64,000 nt of DNA from Pseudarthrobacter sp. NamE2 (lineage in GTDB: Bacteria; Actinomycetota; Actinomycetes; Actinomycetales; Micrococcaceae). Below the pieces are notes generated by a model. It did not search any database. It had not been told where the DNA came from and saw only the letters and a program-made list of their open reading frames with translations. Made by a program: the position numbers and the translations under genes. The stretch is taken from assembly GCF_005796205.1 (NCBI RefSeq), contig NZ_VAHN01000002.1, positions 186,001-250,000 of the forward strand, read 5' to 3'. Below, piece by piece: positions 62,587 through 64,000 of this stretch; positions within the stretch are counted from its first letter, which is position 1, and every line of letters begins with the position of its first letter.

Positions 62587-63435
62587 GTGAGGATTGACCT
62601 GCATGCCCACTCCAATGTTTCCGACGGCACGGAGAAGCCCGCGGACGTGATGGCGTCCGCCGCGCGGGCAGGACTGGACGTGGTGGCACTGACCGACCAC
62701 GATTCAACCGACGGCTGGCCGGAAGCCTCCGCCGCCGCCGTCGAACTCGGCGTGGCACTGGTGCCCGGCATGGAGGTTTCCTGCCGGACCAGCGAGGGCA
62801 TCAGCGTCCATCTCCTGAGTTATCTGCACGATCCCGCGCACCCGGGCCTGCTGGAGGAGATCACCAAGGCCAAGGATGCCCGGCTTACCCGGGCCGAGCG
62901 CATGGTCACGCTGCTCGCCGAGGATTATCCGCTGACGTGGGACGACGTCATCCACCACGTGGCTCCGGGCGCCACCCTGGGCCGCCCGCACATCGCCGAT
63001 GCCCTCGTGGCCGCCGGTGTGGTGGAGGACCGGTCGGAAGCCTTCGCATCCATCCTGACCTCCCGTTCGCGGTACTTCATCCCGCACTACGCACCCAACC
63101 CTGCCGCCGCCGTCGAACTGATCCGGGCTGCGGGCGGCGTTCCCGTCTTCGCCCATCCGGTGGCTTCGTCCCGTGGGCGGATTGTGGGGGAGCGGACCTA
63201 CCTGGAGATGATCGATGCCGGCCTCGCCGGCCTGGAGATCGACCACCGGGACAATCCGGAGGAGGGGCGGAACTTTCTCCGGAAGCTTGCGGCGCAGCAT
63301 GACCTGCTCATTACCGGATCGTCGGACTACCACGGCAGCGGCAAACCAAACCTGCTGGGTGAAAACCTCACCGCACCGGAAACCCTGGCCCGCATCGAGG
63401 AGCAGGGGACCGGAGCCGCCGTCGTCCGCCCCTGA
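62587..63435 (+). CDS. PHP-domain phosphoesterase (TrpH/RNase AM type)
   Basis: 282 residues. PHP metal motifs are complete: DLHAHSNVSDGT, LTDHDSTDG, PGMEVSC, FAHPVAS and GSSDYHG. Relatives hydrolyse 3',5'-nucleoside bisphosphates and trim the 5' ends of RNA, so a similar role is likely. The stop lies 8 bases before a long palindrome. Confidence 0.9.
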   Translation: MRIDLHAHSNVSDGTEKPADVMASAARAGLDVVALTDHDSTDGWPEASAAAVELGVALVPGMEVSCRTSEGISVHLLSYLHDPAHPGLLEEITKAKDARLTRAERMVTLLAEDYPLTWDDVIHHVAPGATLGRPHIADALVAAGVVEDRSEAFASILTSRSRYFIPHYAPNPAAAVELIRAAGGVPVFAHPVASSRGRIVGERTYLEMIDAGLAGLEIDHRDNPEEGRNFLRKLAAQHDLLITGSSDYHGSGKPNLLGENLTAPETLARIEEQGTGAAVVRP

Positions 63436-63443
63436 CCCAAGCA

Positions 63444-63509
63444 CCCAACTGACTCGCAGTTAACGTCGCGAAAAGGCGTTCCGGCGACGTTAACTGCGAG
63501 TCAGTTGGG
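63444..63509. repeat. Perfect 26-bp inverted repeat
   Basis: Arms 63444-63469 and 63484-63509 are exact complements around a 14-base loop (GAAAAGGCGTTCCG). The core is GACTCGCAGTTAACGTCGC. It fills the gap between the convergent PHP and methyltransferase genes, and its right arm includes the methyltransferase stop codon (63501-63503). It may act as a two-way terminator or belong to a dispersed repeat family. Confidence 0.75.
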
Positions 63510-64000
63510 CTGGAAAGTGGTGAAGGTGGCGTGGGCACCCAGCCGCCGGGCCATGATGTCTACTGCCGGCTGGTTCTGGTCCACGCACACGAACTTCCGG
63601 CCCAGCTTCGCCGCCACAGCGCCAAGCGTTCCGGATCCCGCGAAGAAGTCCAGGCACCAGTCACCGGGCCTGCTTGAGGCGGCCACCACCCGGCGGACCA
63701 GGCCTTCCGGCTTTTGCGTCGGGTAGCCCGTCTTTTCCTTGCCCGTGGGTGAAACGATGGTGTGCCACCAGACGTCCGTGGGCAGCTTGCCCAGCTCGCG
63801 TTTGGCAGGCGTCACCAGCCCGGGGGCCATGTACGGCTCCCGGTCCACTTCGGCGTTGTCGAAGTGGTACTTGGCCGGGTTCTTGACGTACACAAGGATG
63901 TTGTCGTGCTTGGTAGGCCAGCGGTTCCTGGCGCGCGCTCCGTAGTCGTAGGCCCAGATGATCTCGTTCAGGAAGCATTCCCGGCCGAAGATCGCATCAA
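63501..64000 (-). CDS. Site-specific DNA methyltransferase, C-terminal part (5' end outside window)
   Basis: About 166 residues are visible. The frame is open to the window edge. It shows NEIIWAYDYGARARNRW, then YPTQKPEGLVRRVV and the SAM motif DFFAGSGTLGAVAAKLGRKFVCVD. With the FxGxG motif at the C-terminal end this is a beta-class amino-methyltransferase (N4-cytosine or N6-adenine); its DPPY motif must lie upstream, outside the window. No restriction gene is visible on this side. Confidence 0.88.
   Translation of the reverse strand, partial: DAIFGRECFLNEIIWAYDYGARARNRWPTKHDNILVYVKNPAKYHFDNAEVDREPYMAPGLVTPAKRELGKLPTDVWWHTIVSPTGKEKTGYPTQKPEGLVRRVVAASSRPGDWCLDFFAGSGTLGAVAAKLGRKFVCVDQNQPAVDIMARRLGAHATFTTFQPN

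Noticed and set aside
1..64000. CRISPR array or toxin-antitoxin/defence island
   Set aside because: No regularly spaced repeats and no recognisable Cas, toxin or classical defence cluster are visible. The helicase-like protein stands alone, and the methyltransferase is cut by the window edge.

Overview
The window is high-GC chromosomal DNA of an actinobacterium, most probably Arthrobacter/Pseudarthrobacter (Micrococcaceae). The grounds are GC-rich codon use, many GTG/TTG starts, marker genes typical of Actinobacteria (DUF3117, a Ruc-like FmdB zinc-ribbon protein, DUF3817, the fdxA-dapC pair, gluABCD, sigE/anti-sigma/tatB/mrp), and many genes that appear to be read from leaderless transcripts (a TANNNT -10 box 6-8 bases before the start codon). 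From memory of the Mycobacterium tuberculosis map, much of the gene content and order matches its Rv0991c-Rv0996 and Rv1107c-Rv1233c regions. It is therefore mostly core chromosome, with small accessory patches. Genes are tightly packed: no gap exceeds 300 bases, and the largest are 35952-36221, 40147-40395 and 20523-20767.

Layout. 1-4.2 kb: end of glpD, a lone fructose-type PTS EIIA, SURF1 and DUF3817 membrane proteins, guaA. 4.3-8.5 kb: a giant helicase-like protein whose nucleotide-binding motifs look dead and which ends in a Vsr-like nuclease domain. 8.5-13.3 kb: SAF-domain protein, Ruc-like zinc ribbon, 5-formyl-THF cyclo-ligase, galU, GNAT acetyltransferase, membrane protein, tRNA-Ala. 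13.3-20.5 kb (accessory): a broken DUF1761 gene, two Lrp/AsnC regulators, two MFS exporters, a LysR regulator, a BadF-type sugar kinase and a pirin. 20.8-24.3 kb: a four-gene osmoprotectant ABC transporter. 24.4-32.7 kb: aminotransferase, PPK2, xseAB, a membrane protein, ispH, rmuC, ychF.

32.8-35 kb: a peptide-type ABC locus in decay. The binding lipoprotein is intact, the permeases are gone, and the ATPase survives only as a scar of two ABC domains. 36-41.7 kb: typA, fdxA, dapC, gltA. 41.8-47.4 kb: galE, TetR, two proteins of unknown role, and divergent dapD/dapE. With dapC these supply three steps of the succinylase branch of meso-diaminopimelate/lysine synthesis. 47.4-50.7 kb: gluABCD glutamate uptake. 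50.8-53.7 kb: LOG-type protein, a DivIVA-domain protein overlapping a PIG-V-like mannosyltransferase, DUF3117. 53.8-59.8 kb: O-methyltransferase, ECF sigma factor and its anti-sigma factor, tatB, mrp, DUF1003 and a soluble MgtE-N/CBS protein. 59.9-64 kb: stress protein, aminopeptidase P, PHP phosphoesterase, and the 3' part of a DNA methyltransferase.

No CRISPR array, integrase, transposase or prophage is visible, and I see no convincing complete new multi-gene system. The observations most worth following are the helicase-like protein with lost Walker motifs, the decayed transporter that leaves an LpqW-like orphan lipoprotein next to typA, the repeated leaderless promoter architecture (including back-to-back dapD/dapE promoters), a long palindromic element next to the methyltransferase, and a shortened anti-sigma zinc finger.
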